DNA from: Corythucha ciliata
Taxonomy: Eukaryota; Arthropoda; Insecta; Hemiptera; Tingidae
Reading direction: 5' to 3'
Assembly: GCA_038030265.1 (NCBI GenBank)
Contig: CM075938.1
Coordinates: 55,297,189 to 55,361,188, forward strand
DNA: 64,000 bases
Made by a program: the position numbers and the translations under genes. Position 1 is the stretch's first letter; the number at the start of each line of letters is the position of its first letter. Shown one piece after another: positions 1 to 14,540 of this stretch. The notes below the pieces were generated by a model, which was not told where the DNA came from, did no database searches, and saw only the letters and a list, made by a program, of their open reading frames with translations.

Positions 1-3000
1 GATTCCAAATTGAGCAGTTTTTTGCTTATTCAAGTCTGATTGTCGTGAAATTGCCTCCTTCAAAACCAGTCAAGTTTCTGAACAACCTCATGGACTCTTG
101 TCTGGTGAGTTGGGGAATCTCGATTCTCCGTGAGATTTTGCTCGCAAGTCGTAACCTTTCGTCCACTTCTTCCATGGAATTAAAACTCACTTTTTCTAGC
201 GTATTAAACTACGTGCTGATGTTATCCAAGCCCCCCCCCCCCACTTATTTTCACTAGTCCACTGGAAATCATCGTGATTTTTATTCCCTTTCCCCCACTC
301 ACTGTATAAAAACAGCCTTTCTTCTATGCGGAGTAAAAACATTTTTTCGGGGTCAGGCATCGATGCGTTAACTTGTCACTTTCTTTCACCGTGCCCTTTT
401 AACTTCTGTCATCCCTCCCTCACCACTATATTCCCTCCCCCCGATGAATCGATAACTTCATTCAAAACGATCATGAGATTTTTTTTTTTTTTTTTCAATG
501 GACCCCCCTTAGAATAAAAAAAAAATCATGAATTCGTGTGTTGAGGCCCTTGATGTGTGTCCCACATTGCGTGGACCGTTTTTCTTCTCCTCGCAAGTTC
601 TTCCGCGATCACGTCCTCGTGGAGTTGTGTTGCTCGTTTCTTCACGGCTGGAAAAATAAAAAACGAGACGAGGTGAAGGGTGTAGGTTCTCGGGTGAGAA
701 AAAAACAAACAAAAAAACAAAACGGCGGGAGGGAGATTTCTTCTGTATTGTCTGAGTTTTTCTTCATGTTTCAAGACCCCCGGTCCCTCCTCTGTCTAGC
801 TCATTCTTACCTTTTTCCCCCCTTAGCAGGTGGCAAACTTTTCTTTTCACATTTCTTATTAGCACCACTTTCACTTCTCAGCCGTCCATCAATGCTCGTA
901 ATTTTGCTGAATAAACATTGTTGCGAAGCGATGGACGTGGTTCGTAGAGTTTGAATAACGAGTGGGAGGGGGGTGGAGGTGAGAAGGCAGTCTAAGAGCA
1001 TCTGAAAAGAAAAATAACCCTAAACAAACCCGGGAGATAAATAAACTAGCCTCCCAGGAGTCACATTTTCTTACTTTGAAAGTTTTCTAAGTCTTTTTTT
1101 TTTTTTTTTTGTGGCTGTTCCCCGACGTACCAGTTTGAAGAACGGGGAAGAAAAACTTTCCTAACGATAGTTGTTATTGTAAATATTGTGTTTTTGGCGG
1201 TGTTATATTTTTGTCAACCTTTGGCTAAAATTTTCAAAAAAATTCAACGATGAAGAATACCTTGGTCGTCGTCCTGATTTGAAAGAATCTAACTGACAGC
1301 GCCCCTGTATTTCATTACGCTGTACAGAGAAAATCTTTTGGGAGGCCATAGAAAATTGGTAAATGGACCATCGCGGCTAGAGACGCTTGATGACTGGATG
1401 ATTGTCATCGGTCGATCAAGAAAGTTATTTTACGTGTTTATCTTATGTAATTCTACCAGGAAATTGAAAATGTTTTCATTTCACTGACAGAAAAATTAAT
1501 CACTTAAGTTAAGTGAATGAAGGCGAAAGTTTGTAAACTCTGAGGAAATCATTATTATTTCCGCGAGTTTTTGGAACAATTTATACATCATTTTGTTTGA
1601 GAACACACCATCTCCATTTATTGGGTCTTAACAAAAAGCACAGTTTATATGAGGCAGCCAGTGTTCGACTTACGAGAAGAAACCTCAAACTTCCTCTTCT
1701 CTGCCCTCGCAACACCATCTTTTTTTCAGCGCAGCATTCAGTGCGGTATAGGACACGGTGTATGCGGGGTTGGCAATGAAGCGAGGGGTTGATGTATCGA
1801 GTTATAAATCAAGTGAAGGTGGTTGACTGGTCGGCCCCAAAAACCCACTTTCACTCATATATACAATATAGCGGAACCACATACTGCCCCCTTCCACCCC
1901 CGACCTAGGAGCTTCTAGAACGTGAACCACATTGTGTTTTATCGAAATCGCAGTTGACCAGTGTTAAAGTATTTTTGAGGAAATATTGAGAAATAAAAAC
2001 GAATAGGTTGGATTTGGGAGTCTTTTTCTTAAATAACATTTTAAAGGGTGTGTGAATTTATACCTTCGGAATCAATTTCATTCGGTTTCAATTACCACGA
2101 ACATGTACACTTCACCGTAGCTGTCGAGGACGTCATTTTTCTCGTTAAGGGAAAGAATACATTTTTTTTTCCTCCCTCACTCGGTCTCTCTCCTCCTGAG
2201 ATTGATGATTCTTCATTCGCATCGATCATTCATTCACAAAAGTTCACGTCTCACGGCCTCAGGAACCGAAAAAAGGGCTTGAACTCTGCGGTTAGGTATA
2301 TATGTAGTGGTGCGCGAGGGGAGGGGATGAGTGAAAGAGCTTCTATAACGGAGAGTGAAGAAGCTTCCAAAAAGGTAATACACACAAGTACAATTACGTA
2401 TCCCCACTGATAAATGAACTCTGGTCTGTTCAACGTCGTTTCTCTTTCTATTCCAGTCTCTATCACGAGGATTTAATGAACGCTAGTACATTAGTGAAAT
2501 GTAGTCTGCGTAAAAAGTAATGTGAAAGAAAAAAACTGTGGGGGATAAACGATTTTATTTCATTTTATCTGTGAAGTCTAAAGGTGTTATTAATCTCTTG
2601 TACCTATGGCTGTCATTCCTCCCCTCTACCACCTACGAGTAAAGAATCATTAAACTCCTTTCTCAAACTGTTAACAAAATACACAGCAAGAAAGGGACCG
2701 TAAGAGCGCTAATTAGTTTCAAATTGTTAACCCTTCACTGATCATCCGGGTGAGTGATTTCATTTTTTTCCTCACTCTCTTCCCCCCCCCCTCTCGTTTT
2801 TGTTTCAGTACGCCCCAGGTCTTGAAGCGAGTCAGAGCGTTACCTCTGTCATTCTACTATCCACCTTATTTACAGGGTCCAATAACCCGTGACTGTCCAC
2901 GCGGTTCGACGACGATTTCTTGCTTTAGAAGGATGTGAACCACGGTGTGTTGGGTGAGGCAGGGAGAGGGGATGGTGACGGTAGCGGAACCAAACCGCTA

Positions 3001-6000
3001 CCGAGCAAACAGTTGTCGGCTATACAATTACAAAAGTTTCAGATTCATTTCGTGGTTTTTTACCGGCGAGGATAAAATAAAAAAGTTATCCGATTGACAT
3101 GTACTCGTACGAATTTGAATTAGATTTTTGAGGTCTTTAAAGGATAGGACAATCGGGACTTGCTCGTGCCGGGTTACTTCCCGGCCGTGGTCACAGGTTT
3201 ACCACTATATACTGGGCATCATATACTCCCGGTTCCGAATTGTATTCGAGGTGGCTGGATCAGGACGTGCCGAATTTAGGGGCTGGATACAAGTGAGCGA
3301 GTGACTAATGAGCAGAGGGCAACAGTCTGTTTGGCATAAAGGTTGCGTCGGTAAATGACTGCAACTCACATCAGGAAGCGTCTTTGATTTACGCATGAAC
3401 AACCGAGAGCAGTCTTCATTTGGACGGGTCTGGTGCATGACTGCAGGTCTTTAGGCTGTATTGGGAGCTGAATAGGAACAGGAAAATAGCCACCCTGTTG
3501 GGGGTAAGAAGTGAATGAGTGAGTGGATAGGTTTTGGCCTTGTGGAGCAGTCCTTAGTATACTTACAAACCCTCGATCCATGACCGAGGGCTATTTCCCT
3601 GTAAGCCCCTTGGCCCAGTTGAACAAATTCGCTTATGTGTGGCATCCTGAATGGGAAAAAGAAAGAAAGTTCAATAAACGGTTCATCAATTCTCACAAAA
3701 AGCTTTTTGTGATTGTTATGAGTTGGTTATGAGTATCAAATTAAGCACACAGTTTGTACCAGTGGCTGCGTTATTAACACCACACCAGCCGAACGGTTCA
3801 TTACTTTCCACTTGTACTACGCGACATAACTTTTCCCTGATCATCAAACCACCGAATGAGCTCGATAATAAGTGGCTTTCAAGCTCTTCTTAATTAAATG
3901 ACTCGACTAAAGTCGACGCAGTGCTGTTTTATTTGCAGTTTTTCTCCAACGCGTTCAACTCCACCATAATGACCGCGCTTTATTCATTAAGGACTGGGGT
4001 ATTTATAATGCGCGTAGAGCGGGACGGGTGCAGGGATTAACTAATCGCCATAATGTTTTCACCTCTTCCTGTACGTGTGTGAGTGATGAGCATTCATCGA
4101 CGTACATCATTCGAGAGATATTTTCATAATAACACACAAAAAAACCTTTCAAACTGCGCTTGCTAACCGGGAGGGGCCCCCTGTGTTTATTTTGACATCA
4201 TCATTCCATCTCTGGGGAAGAAAAATGATGGACAGATGAAGCCATCAATTTCCAGGGACCATGTTATGAGTTTATTTTTAAAAACTCGTTGTTGTAGTAA
4301 GAGTATTAGTGGTGATGGGATGGTATTATTTTGAAAGCGACAAGATTTTCCTTTCAGTTTTTGAGCTGTGAAGCGTTAACAAACGCGTTACAGTGTCTTC
4401 AATTTTACCTTCATGGTGACTCTTCGCAACTTCCGGACAACCAATTCCTGAGGTCTTTGAACAGCAAAAGAAGCAACCCCGCCCCCTCACATGGCCCTAC
4501 CAACAACCACCTTTTTCGGCATCGTCTCGGTTTAATGCCTTATTTGACGGTTTACACATTTCATGCGGGGAATAGATGACACATACACCACAAAGACACT
4601 CATCTACATTGTAGGGATATTTTTGTATAACGTCGTCGGGGGGCACGACGTCTTTTGAAAAGTGGTGTGAAGCAAGGTGTCGTGTTGAGTGTATGTTTGG
4701 GCGGGAAGGGGGGGCTTTTTTCTGGTCTCGTCAATCTCTGGCTATTGTTTAAATTATACTACTTGTCACCCGGTGATATGCATTCGAAGCTGAGTATCGT
4801 TCCACATGAATAATATAACCCAACTGGTGACATCAAAAGCACACGAGTGAATAAGATAGTTAATATTCTTGCTTTGTATTGCACTGAATAGTTTTTTTTT
4901 TTTTAAATCCTCTCCATTGTTGTTTACCGTGCAATGAATGCTGCACTTAATTAACATCCCTTTGAAACATCGAAATGCCACCCCACCCCAAGCCACCCAT
5001 CCATTGGTACTGAATAATGTATGCCCCTTTTTTATCCTTCTAATCTATCCTTTGAGTGTTAATCAAAAATTTATTCACAAATTAGATAGGTGTTCATACC
5101 CAAAAATCGAACCTTCATTGAACTTATCTAAAGATTTATAGCGCGATGTAAAAATATTCAGAACGGATTTGACATTAATTTACCATGCTCCACGACAAAA
5201 GATACAAAGCGTTGGAGTTCATAATACAGTTCTCATCCTCCTATCCCCGCGCCAACCAAACTTCTTTCACCAACAATGTCTAAACCATATAGAACCCTTC
5301 CCCGTACCTTCCTTTTAGACAATAAAACGTAATAGGTTTTGCTCCGACCAAAGCTTTTGTTAACCGCGGAATTAACTTGAAAGAGGCCACGCGGTTATGT
5401 TACGAGCTTTGACTTTTACCTCGTTCAATGGCAATGGTTTATGAAAAGCAGAGGATGATTTGCATGGTACGAGGCCAGTTGTTAAGAGTTGGATTCAGCG
5501 GGGTGTGGTCCGGGGAATAATAATTTTACGAATCCGTTCAGCGTTGTTCTACGGTCTATCGGCGTTTCGCCCTGTAACGGGTATAGTAGTAGTTGTGGGC
5601 GCAATGAAGGTTCAGCGGTGGAGGTTTAAAGGAATATCTAAAAGTTGCACGTTTCAAGCTTTGTCCCCCCCCCCTCCAATCAACCACCAGGCGAGAGGAT
5701 TTTGCGAAAGGGTTTAATTTCCGGGCACAACTCCTATGTATGTACTTGAACAACACGGTCCTGTATACATCTTTAAGAGCCTTAACTTGTTCGCATTTCG
5801 CCGGGTGCATGACCGACCGAGGAAATCCGTCAACACCCCTTCGAACTTGGTTATTCTTCGTGTCAACAACCTTCTGAAAATCATGGAAACTTTCGCGTTG
5901 TGTGCCAAATTCCTCAGTGTATGCGTGAGAGAAATTACACACAATAAGTGGGCATGAAAGGTTAAAGGAAATAAAAAGAGTTTCCCGACAAAAATGCGGC

Positions 6001-9000
6001 ATTCCGAGCGGTTCATCAAATAAATTTTCACAGGAAAATAACAGGAACACGAATCGAGTTAATTAGTTTTGTATTGTTAGGTACTTTTGTTAATTTACTT
6101 ATTAGGTTTCGTGAAAGAGAGAGAGAAAAAAAGCAATAGGAAATAATTGAAATTAGCTGTTAGTTCCTGCCGGCATAACGCCGATATAGGGAAGCTGATC
6201 TCTCATCCCTAAAACTGTGGCTAGTCGACCAAGAATGGTTCTATCCTTCACATGAGCATTGGTATAGCCAGTTAGGTTAGGCGATAGGTAGAAAAACTGC
6301 GATGGCAGATTCCACTTGCGGTACCCCCTCTAGATATTTGGCGCTTTTAGCCCCTCCCCTCTGCATAGGTCTGGAACAATATACAATAATGGGGCTGCCC
6401 TCCCCCCCCCCCCAGGAATGTCAATTCACTGGACAATAATCAGAAGAGAGTGAACGTAAACGCCCATATGATTCCTCATTTCTTCGCTAGTTTCAGCTAC
6501 AAACTCACCGGATGCTTATGCATGACAATCAACGACAGCATCGTCGAAAGTTCATGCCGAACTTTATTTTCACCCAAACCTGCTACGTTCGTTATGAAAA
6601 TAACGAGCGTTTTTATTGCTGTTTCTTCTGGAGTTTGATATATAACTGTCAAATATAAATAACCCTTTTCATGCGTTAGCTATGACCGTAAATTAATTAT
6701 TTTGCCTCTCTTTTGTTCGCCTATGCTTTAATACCACTATAATTCACATTTATATTAAAACAAAGAAAAAAAAATCATCTGAAAAGGTGGAAGATTTATG
6801 GTGAAAAGCTCCCACGTCATGACTATAATAAACTAAAAGCAGAATTGTTCAACAAGTTCTTATTCCGTTTCTCTTTTCAACGACCACCCACAATAGCGCG
6901 AATGGTCTTTATAACGCCTCTTTATTTCCATAATAAACGTGTTATCATCGTATTGGCATTATGCTTTTAATTTTGAAATGACAGAAATGAGAGCAAAAGT
7001 TGTCCTTCGAGGCGCCTTATGCTACAGATTGAAAGCCTCAACCGCCGCTCCCTCAATAATAAAAGGATTTCTCATTGCGCGAGGAATCTCGCGCCGTGTA
7101 CAAACACACACACACACCTAGAAGGTGTATAGGAGGAACAGTTAGAAATTCCTAGGGCTAGTGGGAGTCTCGGGATAGTCCGAAGAATGCGTGGGAATGT
7201 TATTTTTACCATTCAAGAATAATCTGCTTCGGAAAATATAGTGACTCGCATTTTTTTTATACTGTCCATGACTTTATAGAGCTCGTTGGGAGACCTTTTG
7301 TAGTGTAACTGAGCTCTTAAATGATGGAATAAACACTGAAGTACATATTTTATTAGTTTAAAAATCCGTTGCCTCGTATGTTTATACAGCCGTGCCTCAT
7401 ATGAAATCAATATTCTTATAAATTGAGGCTGATTGAAACGTTTAGAAATGTGTATTTAAACCACCCTTTGATTTATATTGAATTGAACTGTCTTTCTCTT
7501 TAATAGAGTTCGTATAAACTTGTTTTACACTTTTTTCGAAAAAAAAAAGCTGCTTTAAAGGTGGTAGTGATGGTGGAGGGGAAGGGCTTATATTAAAGGT
7601 CGCTTTACTGTCGGTAAGTGCTCTTAATTAATATTAATCCAGCGGAATAGGAAGGAAGTTGCCTGTACTGGGTACTGGGCGAAAAGGTGTAGGTGTACAC
7701 TGGCAAAGATAACTTTCTCTCTCACCTATCTTCTTCTCTCCCTTCACCATTCGCCGTGCTTTTTCAAGACACCTTAATGGGGATTTATCCGTCTTCCCAT
7801 TCTTCTTGAAAGGAGGAGTTTCCCATATTTCTTTAAAAGGGTTTTGGAGTGGGCTCGCCAGCGAAAGAGATTGTGGTTGTGGTGGGGGGGGGGGAGGTCA
7901 CAGGTGGTGACGAGGGGGAAAAAGCAACGCCGCAGCCACTGAAGCCCTGTCAACCTCTCCACCATACTTTTGGTGAGAGCGGCGGCGGCCGTTTTCCCGG
8001 AGAGAAAACACAAGACTTTTTCCCCCTTTTGCCGCCCCGTCAATTTGGGTTTACTTTCCCTTAGGCTTTTCCCTATAATGTTGCCATTTTTCAAAACGTC
8101 AACTCAATTTTGTTTTTAGAAGGAATAAAAATGACACCCCCTCTCGGTAAAATCATGGCGTTTTATTTTATTTCTTGAAAATTGGTGGCATTGTCTTTTT
8201 TCATAAATAAATTTTCCGGTTCGTTCGATGTCGTTTTAAAATGTTGATAAAATCCCTCCCCCTTCCCACATTTCAGAACCCGTTTTTTAAGGTTCACATT
8301 TTCAAAGCATGAGCTTGAGCCTTCCTCTTGCACCTTTTTTCATCAGTCACCCCACGTTTTTTTTTTCGACTAAAGCCACGCGTGCATCAGAGTTATATTC
8401 CTGGATAAAGATCACGTATGATCGGTCGAACGTGATGTTTACAATAGGATTCACGGTGCTCCCCACCCCCTTTCCACACCAACGCCATCTTTCTTCGTCT
8501 CTTTTGTGTCCTCTCTTCTTTTAACTTTGTAACGTAATCATACGAAAAGCTTTTAAAGGTATACGTACAGTTTCTTTTTTGCCTTTCTGTATGATGGGGA
8601 AGGGGGAAAAAAAAACAGAGAGATGGTTCAAGTCAGTATTAAATTGTCTTGTGAGCTTGGTTTTTCCTTTATACTTGTACTTACATCAAAGTTAATAGAA
8701 TGTTGTATAGTGGCATTCATTTTTCAAGTCTTAATAAGAGTGTATGGGGCAAACACCTCGTGCGGAAAGGCCAATTTTTCTTCTCAAAGCTACGAACTGC
8801 CCCAGGAACTGTCTATTTGATTCCAAGAAAATGTCAATGTAGCAGCAGGTCATGATTTTTAGATTCTTTTTCTGAAAATGCTGCATCAAAAACTTTCTGT
8901 TTCTGCAATAGGATCTAAGCTCAGAAGTGGGATCCAATGTGCATGTGACAGGCATTTCACTTAATTAAACTCGCTGTATGGTCGTTAAACAGGCAATTTA

Positions 9001-10900
9001 GACGAATAATTTAATTTTTGGGCGACAAACCTTGGATTTTAGCTCCAGAAACCGCCCTTAATATCTGACCATTACTCTCCGAGAAAATTGAAGTTTGGTC
9101 CTCTCCACAGTTTGCTCTCCAGTCTCCTCATTTGTTTTAACAGTCACGTCAGCGACTGATTCTGACTGTTCGTTCCAAAAAAGACATCAGAAAATAATCT
9201 GCAGAGTTAAGAGGGTTCAGTTTCTGATGCACAGTTGAAAGTCTGCACAAGCCTGATGCACAGCTTAGTTAATCAAATTAAATTCCTGTAGGAGATATTG
9301 TCATCAAGGAAGAGAAATAGAGATGCTACACACACGTTCTAAGCGGTAAACCCTCCCGAAGGATTTAATCCGCTTCCATGCCGATTCAAAGTAGCTCATT
9401 TCATAAACGTAACATTTAGGATCGGAGAGTTGGGAGGGGAGCTCACTACCCCTTTCAGGATTTCGACTGAAACTTCCCATTGGACAATTTTCCTCAATTA
9501 ACTGCGGCCCCAAAACTGACTTCCGAGAAACTCGAGAGTTTCTTATGTGAAAAGGCAAGAAGCGGTGCCCACTGATACAGTTTCGAATTGGACGAGGAGT
9601 GTACGAATATAGCTCCCGCGGTTAAAGTTCCCTCTAATTTAGCCGACGGACATTTTACACACGAGGGGGAGTCCAGCAGTCGAGTCTTGTAAGCTCATCA
9701 ACGATCGCCAACAACTCAACAAAACCCGTTGAAACTTTGATGCCCTTTCCCCCTCCTCATCGAATCTACACACACTTAGCAGGCGTGTGTTTTGAAAGCA
9801 ACTTTCTTTGAATGGTGGGGGAAGGGTAGGCGATTATATTGATTACGGCCGTTTTAGACGATACTGTTTCAGAGCTCATGAAAGGGAGTTATTAGCGTTA
9901 TTTCGAGAAAGTTTTTTTTTTTTTTTTTTTTTTACTTTAACTTTGAAAAGCAAAAGTTACAGTTGGAGACGCTTGAAAGATTCATCACAATGTTTTTGGG
10001 CTTGGCTAATGTTCCTTTATGTTTACTCCTTTTCTTTTTGTCATCAACGGAAGAAGGGCACGGTCCTAAGGTTGGGACGGGACAGAGAAAGAGACGTGTC
10101 TTTCCTTTACCTCTCTACCACTCGTAATGGTCACTTCCTGTTGGGACCTTTTTGGAACGTGCCCTTTTCCACCCCCTTCCACTACCTCTGTGGGAGATAA
10201 ATGTAACGGAACCGATATCCTCCTTGAACCACTCCCTTTTGAATTCATTGCGGTGCTAGACCCTTGAGCGAAGAGCTTTGTCTTTCGATAATGGCCTTCT
10301 TAAAAATTTAAATCGAGGGGGAGGGCAACTCGTATCGAGTCTATCCATTAGTTCGTCATTACGCGTCATTGTATGAGTAATGACCGGTAAAATTATTCAG
10401 TTCACTTAGGTGATTGTGCTTTCATTTTCCTTATTCTGTTCAAGCCGTCTTTTAATTCTGAATTCAAAGTAAAACTGGCTTTATGCAAATTTAGAAAAAA
10501 GTGGAGAGCCAATTAACTATTATCGAACCGAATCTGATCACATTACTCTCCCTCTTCCCATTTCGCTGAACGCAAATTCCACATTTACCATCCATCAATC
10601 GCAACGATTCCAGTCTTCGTAAAACTCACACTTCTAGCCTTCTCCCCTTCGCCTTCCGGAGCGCCGCGCTACCATTCAAACACACAAATCTCATTATACA
10701 TCAAGGAGCCGGTCTACCGTATAAACCACACATGTTTGTTGTAAATGGACGCGGAGAGGAGCGGTATTTCAAATCAACCACTAAACCCACCCCCTTGCCA
10801 ATCATCCAACACACATTCGCCCTATACAACGTGTTTCGACTTCTAAATTGAGCACTGAGAAAGCTCCAGTGTGACGGAAAAATATCCGGGTAAAGTCGTG
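1..10900. other. gene-free, low-complexity region
   Basis: I see no gene here. The longest frames, such as 538-954 (+) and 5556-6050 (-), overlap frames on the other strand, carry homopolymer-encoded Phe/Pro/Lys stretches and match no family I know. What it does hold is homopolymers: C12 at 231-242, T18 at 478-495, T17 at 1094-1110, C10 at 2782-2791, C10 at 5665-5674, C12 at 6402-6413, G11 at 7884-7894 and T22 at 9912-9933. A short candidate intron lies at 2750-2808. The region could be intergenic or intronic, and short exons cannot be excluded by eye. Confidence 0.6.
2750..2808 (+). other. possible 59-bp mini-intron
   Basis: The stretch begins GTGAGT and ends TTTGTTTCAG after a very long pyrimidine tract that includes C10. 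Removing it joins a short frame that is open for only about 40 codons and resembles nothing known. The signals are good but the coding support is poor. A decoy splice-site pair inside a longer intron is at least as likely. Confidence 0.2.
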
Positions 10901-10942
10901 GTTATAGCTATCGAGTTCAACGGTGTATTACTATCATGGAAT

Positions 10943-10960
10943 TGACGTAATATGACGTAA
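10943..10960. promoter_or_regulatory. two tandem TGACGTAA sites (CRE/ATF-like)
   Basis: TGACGTAA occurs at 10943-10950 and again at 10953-10960, exactly 10 bp apart, which is one helical turn. TGACGTAA is a close variant of the bZIP CREB/ATF/PAR recognition sequence. Same-face spacing of two sites is typical of functional enhancer elements. No promoter or gene is visible nearby, so a regulatory role is inference. Confidence 0.25.
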
Positions 10961-11008
10961 ATTACCAAAGCCACTCAGCAGGAGCTGTGCCTCCTGCACC
11001 GTGTGCGT

Positions 11009-11026
11009 ACCGAAAAGCTTTTCGGT
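11009..11026. repeat. perfect 18-bp palindrome
   Basis: Nine bases beginning ACCGAAAAG are followed immediately by their exact reverse complement, centred on AAGCTT. A short hairpin with a CGGCTT/AAGCCG stem lies about 60 bp downstream. No function is apparent. Confidence 0.5.
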
Positions 11027-11029
11027 CGG

Positions 11030-14000
11030 GGTGGGTGAACAATGTGTCGCTGTAGCAACTTGTCATTCGGCTTCGGAAAGCCGAGTTTTTAGAAGCTAAT
11101 CGCTTAGTCCAAAAACTTTTAATCTAGTTCCTTATTTTCGCCTCATAGACTATTTGTTAAGCTAAAAAACTTTTGATTTCGCCAAAAAATCAACCGTTTT
11201 ATCTTAAACTAACTAATCGCAGTAAGGAAACCGTCTTCTCACTACTTGAATACTTGAATACTAGACTTGCCCGACAGCGACAGGTATGTTTTCAAATCGG
11301 ATGCGTACAGACATGAGTCGCCTGCATCTGCAAATCGGTGGCATGCTGTTGCGATTTGCTGTCATTGATTTGCTATGAATTTCCTGGCCTGCCGATACTG
11401 AAAATTGCGTAGGATTTGCTTCCACTTGACTTCATATGACTTGAGTGTGTGGCCCCTCATTCGACGACTGGAAGGATGAATCGTTCGGTTGTTCGCATGG
11501 CGTTCAAACTCCAATGCTTTTGGTTCGAAATACCAATGAATGAAATCATTTTGTCAAGTAGTGGGCTCGAATGTTCAAGCAATTATCCGTTGAAATTAGC
11601 AAGTCGGCAAAGCCTGCACCGCTATTCAGAAACTTATTAAGAGATCGAACATTTCCTTGTCTATAACACCCAAGATAACCTCCGCCCCCCCACCCTTATT
11701 CTAGCTCCACTCCAGCTTGCTTTTCTTCTATTAGTTTCTTGCCGAAAGTTTGTTCCCTTGATTGTGTAGGATGAGAACTAATAGGAATAGGAACGGGGAG
11801 AGTGTGAACCCCGTCTGCGTGGTAGTGGTGGTAACTTCTGTAATTACGTGTATCTCGTGCCCGCAAACAAAGGTTTTTAGTTACAAATCCATCCCCCCTT
11901 CCCTGGCACACAAAACCTTTTCACTTCACTCACGCCCCCCTTTACCATTAACACACATTCTCTCTCTGTTTCTCGTCATTCCCTTATGTTAATCTCAGAT
12001 AGGGGCCTCGTGTTTTGTCGTATTTGAGAAAAGCTTGTGGGAGGTGGGGAGTATAGGGATAAACAGATTCGGCGTTGAGAGAGGATGTTTCGTGTTTATA
12101 CACGTTTCCATCTCCTTTTTTGGAAAGACAAAGGGCCGTTTCGGGGATTCAGGATTAATTACCCGCTCTCTGCCTATTCCCTTCATTTTCTATATTTTCA
12201 ACGGACGATGCTCAGCGGTTTTTGTTTTAGTTTAACTGAACTTATATTTCATTGGATGTTTCTCTAATAGAAGTGGGAAAAACACTACTAAAACTGTGTG
12301 AGGGTTCTACGTCGTCCTTGGAATGCAGGTTACTGCTCCGACATAATACGAATACGTTCGTCGCTGGCCCGGCTGGGTCCAGAGGAACTGACTAGTGACT
12401 AAACGATCGAGTGCCTGTTTTCGACTTCAAAACTCCCTTCGTCCCTCTCCACCACCACAGCCCCGTCAGTAATATTTTCTCTTTCCCTTATTCCTCGGTT
12501 TTCCTAAAATCTGGGCAAGACTCCAACAGCAGACCGTATTGTCCTAGAGGTCTATTACGAACACTCACGACCTATCCTCCCACCCACCATGAATGATTTA
12601 TACTCGCCAATATCAACCTCACAGAAGATCCGGCCCTCTCCACCTTACTCCAATACAGCTTGTTCCACAAATCTTATATCAACACCGGCGCCTTTTCCCT
12701 GCTTCTTCTGTCATATCTTGTTTGTTTTTTCGACCAAAATGGATTTGCCAAATTTTCTGTTTATTTCGACGGATGGCGATAAATTACCATTTAAACGTGA
12801 GTTCGAACGCCTTTTACTCCTTCCGGCCGTGTGTACCAGCTCAGAAATTAATTTGAAATAACGTTATATCCCGGCAATATGAGTAAAACTCTAGCGGCGT
12901 TCCGCTTCTTCGTAAGGGGACGCAAACAAAAGCGGTCTCGTCTGCGGTATTGTGGCCTGTGAAAAGGTTGGGTCAAAGGAGTGGCGGGGTAACGAGTATA
13001 GTCTTTACACGCCAATTCAATTACAATTTGTACTTTATTTTCAAAAACAAAGGAAAGGTACCGAAACCGCAAACATTCGCGTCAATTTTATGCCTCTCCT
13101 TTTTTTGTTTGACGTACCCTTTCATCGCGCCTGGGTTGGTGTGATCTTTTTACATACAAACTAACCCTTTTTATGCGACGTGAATATAAAAAGTGACCTT
13201 TTAATATCATTTTTTCATATAATTTTGTTTCTGAGACTCGACCTAGTTTAATGCCTTTGAACTGTGTTGCCCACCTAGAAGAGAAAGAGGGCGATGCATT
13301 TATCTTATGATTGATGTTATATTATCACTAAAAAGAGAACAATAGCATCGTCCAGTTCACTGGGGTGAATGTCGTGGGTGGGCAAAAGGCCGAGAGAGCC
13401 CCAAGCGAGAACAATTTATTATTATCCGCCTCCCCACCCCTCCCTCAACACCTGAATGAATAAAAATTAGAAAAAAGGATGAAAATATTCGCACTGATGA
13501 AGATTCTACTCACAGAACAAAGACGGGATGAAGAGAGGAGGAAAAGTTAATCTGTAAAGCCCGCGAGGGTTAATTTTCCAAAGATTTACGCACGCATCGC
13601 TGATGATGGAGTAACCAAATCCCTTTTCATATCTTCGTACATCCCTTCCAATGCTGCTCCAGATCCTTAATGGATATTAAAGCGGATTTTATTAACATAC
13701 AATGTCCGGTAGTGTTCTTCCCACTAAGTCTCCCCTATAGTTGAACCTTTCCCTTCACCCCCTCCCGCACCAGAAAGCTTTATATACGTTGAGTGGTGAT
13801 TTATGTGGGTGAGTGAGCTTAAGAAAACGAAAAAGACCCACGAGGAGGAGTTGTTTATATGATAATAAGCCTGAGACGTTCATTGTTTGTTCGTTGCGAG
13901 CTATAAGGATCAAAGCAAATAACGACGAAGGAATTTCTTGTTTGGATCGAACAATCTAGTTCTGTGGCTAAGAAATGTGATTTCTGAGTTCTCGGTATGG

Positions 14001-14112
14001 ACAATACAAGGGCCTAATCTTTTGCTCGAATGGCAAGCCACATAAATCAGGATCGTTCTGATGGAGAAGCTCGCTAGTTATTTTCGAGGGTCGTTGCAAA
14101 CCGTTCAAGTTA
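11030..14112. other. gene-free region
   Basis: There is no recognisable gene, RNA or mobile element. Frames such as 12589-12861 run in parallel in two phases over the same DNA, which argues against coding. An isolated donor-like CAG|GTATGT lies near 11281-11290 without a pyrimidine tract upstream. Confidence 0.55.
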
Positions 14113-14141
14113 TGCCTTAGGTATCATCGAGACCTAAGGCA
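14113..14141. repeat. 10-bp perfect hairpin
   Basis: TGCCTTAGGT at 14113-14122 and its exact complement ACCTAAGGCA at 14132-14141 flank a 9-nt loop. There is no U-run after it and no longer pairing that would suggest a microRNA precursor. Confidence 0.4.
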
Positions 14142-14540
14142 GCATACGCTGCAGGTGTGCTACGTGCTGGATGATGAGTAAGATGGACGAGGGTTAGACT
14201 TTGTTTCTCGTTATCTTCCGGGTCGCTTTAATATCGACCGTTTCAATGAGGAGTGTATGAGCGCGGGCACTATTCTCGGTACGAAATGACTACTTTCTAG
14301 TTTTTCAACTGTTCCCTCTATTTTGATTGACGTCAATTACCCTTGGAAGGCGGAGGCAATTTAGCAGTCAATCTTTTGATTGCTTAGCCAGATATAATTA
14401 ATGTAACTTCCTTCCTAATTCTGAGAACGCCCTCCCACCACACCACAACGCTCACCAAAAAGAACCTTTCCCAAAATCGAGATAGCTTAATAAGCTACTA
14501 GTGTAATCGATCTCTAGCGGGTTATAACTCTTTTTTTTTG

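Noticed and set aside
5556..6050. 164-codon minus-strand frame, the longest ATG frame outside the retrotransposon
   Set aside because: Overlaps long frames on both strands, has no domain or motif, and has composition that follows local homopolymers.
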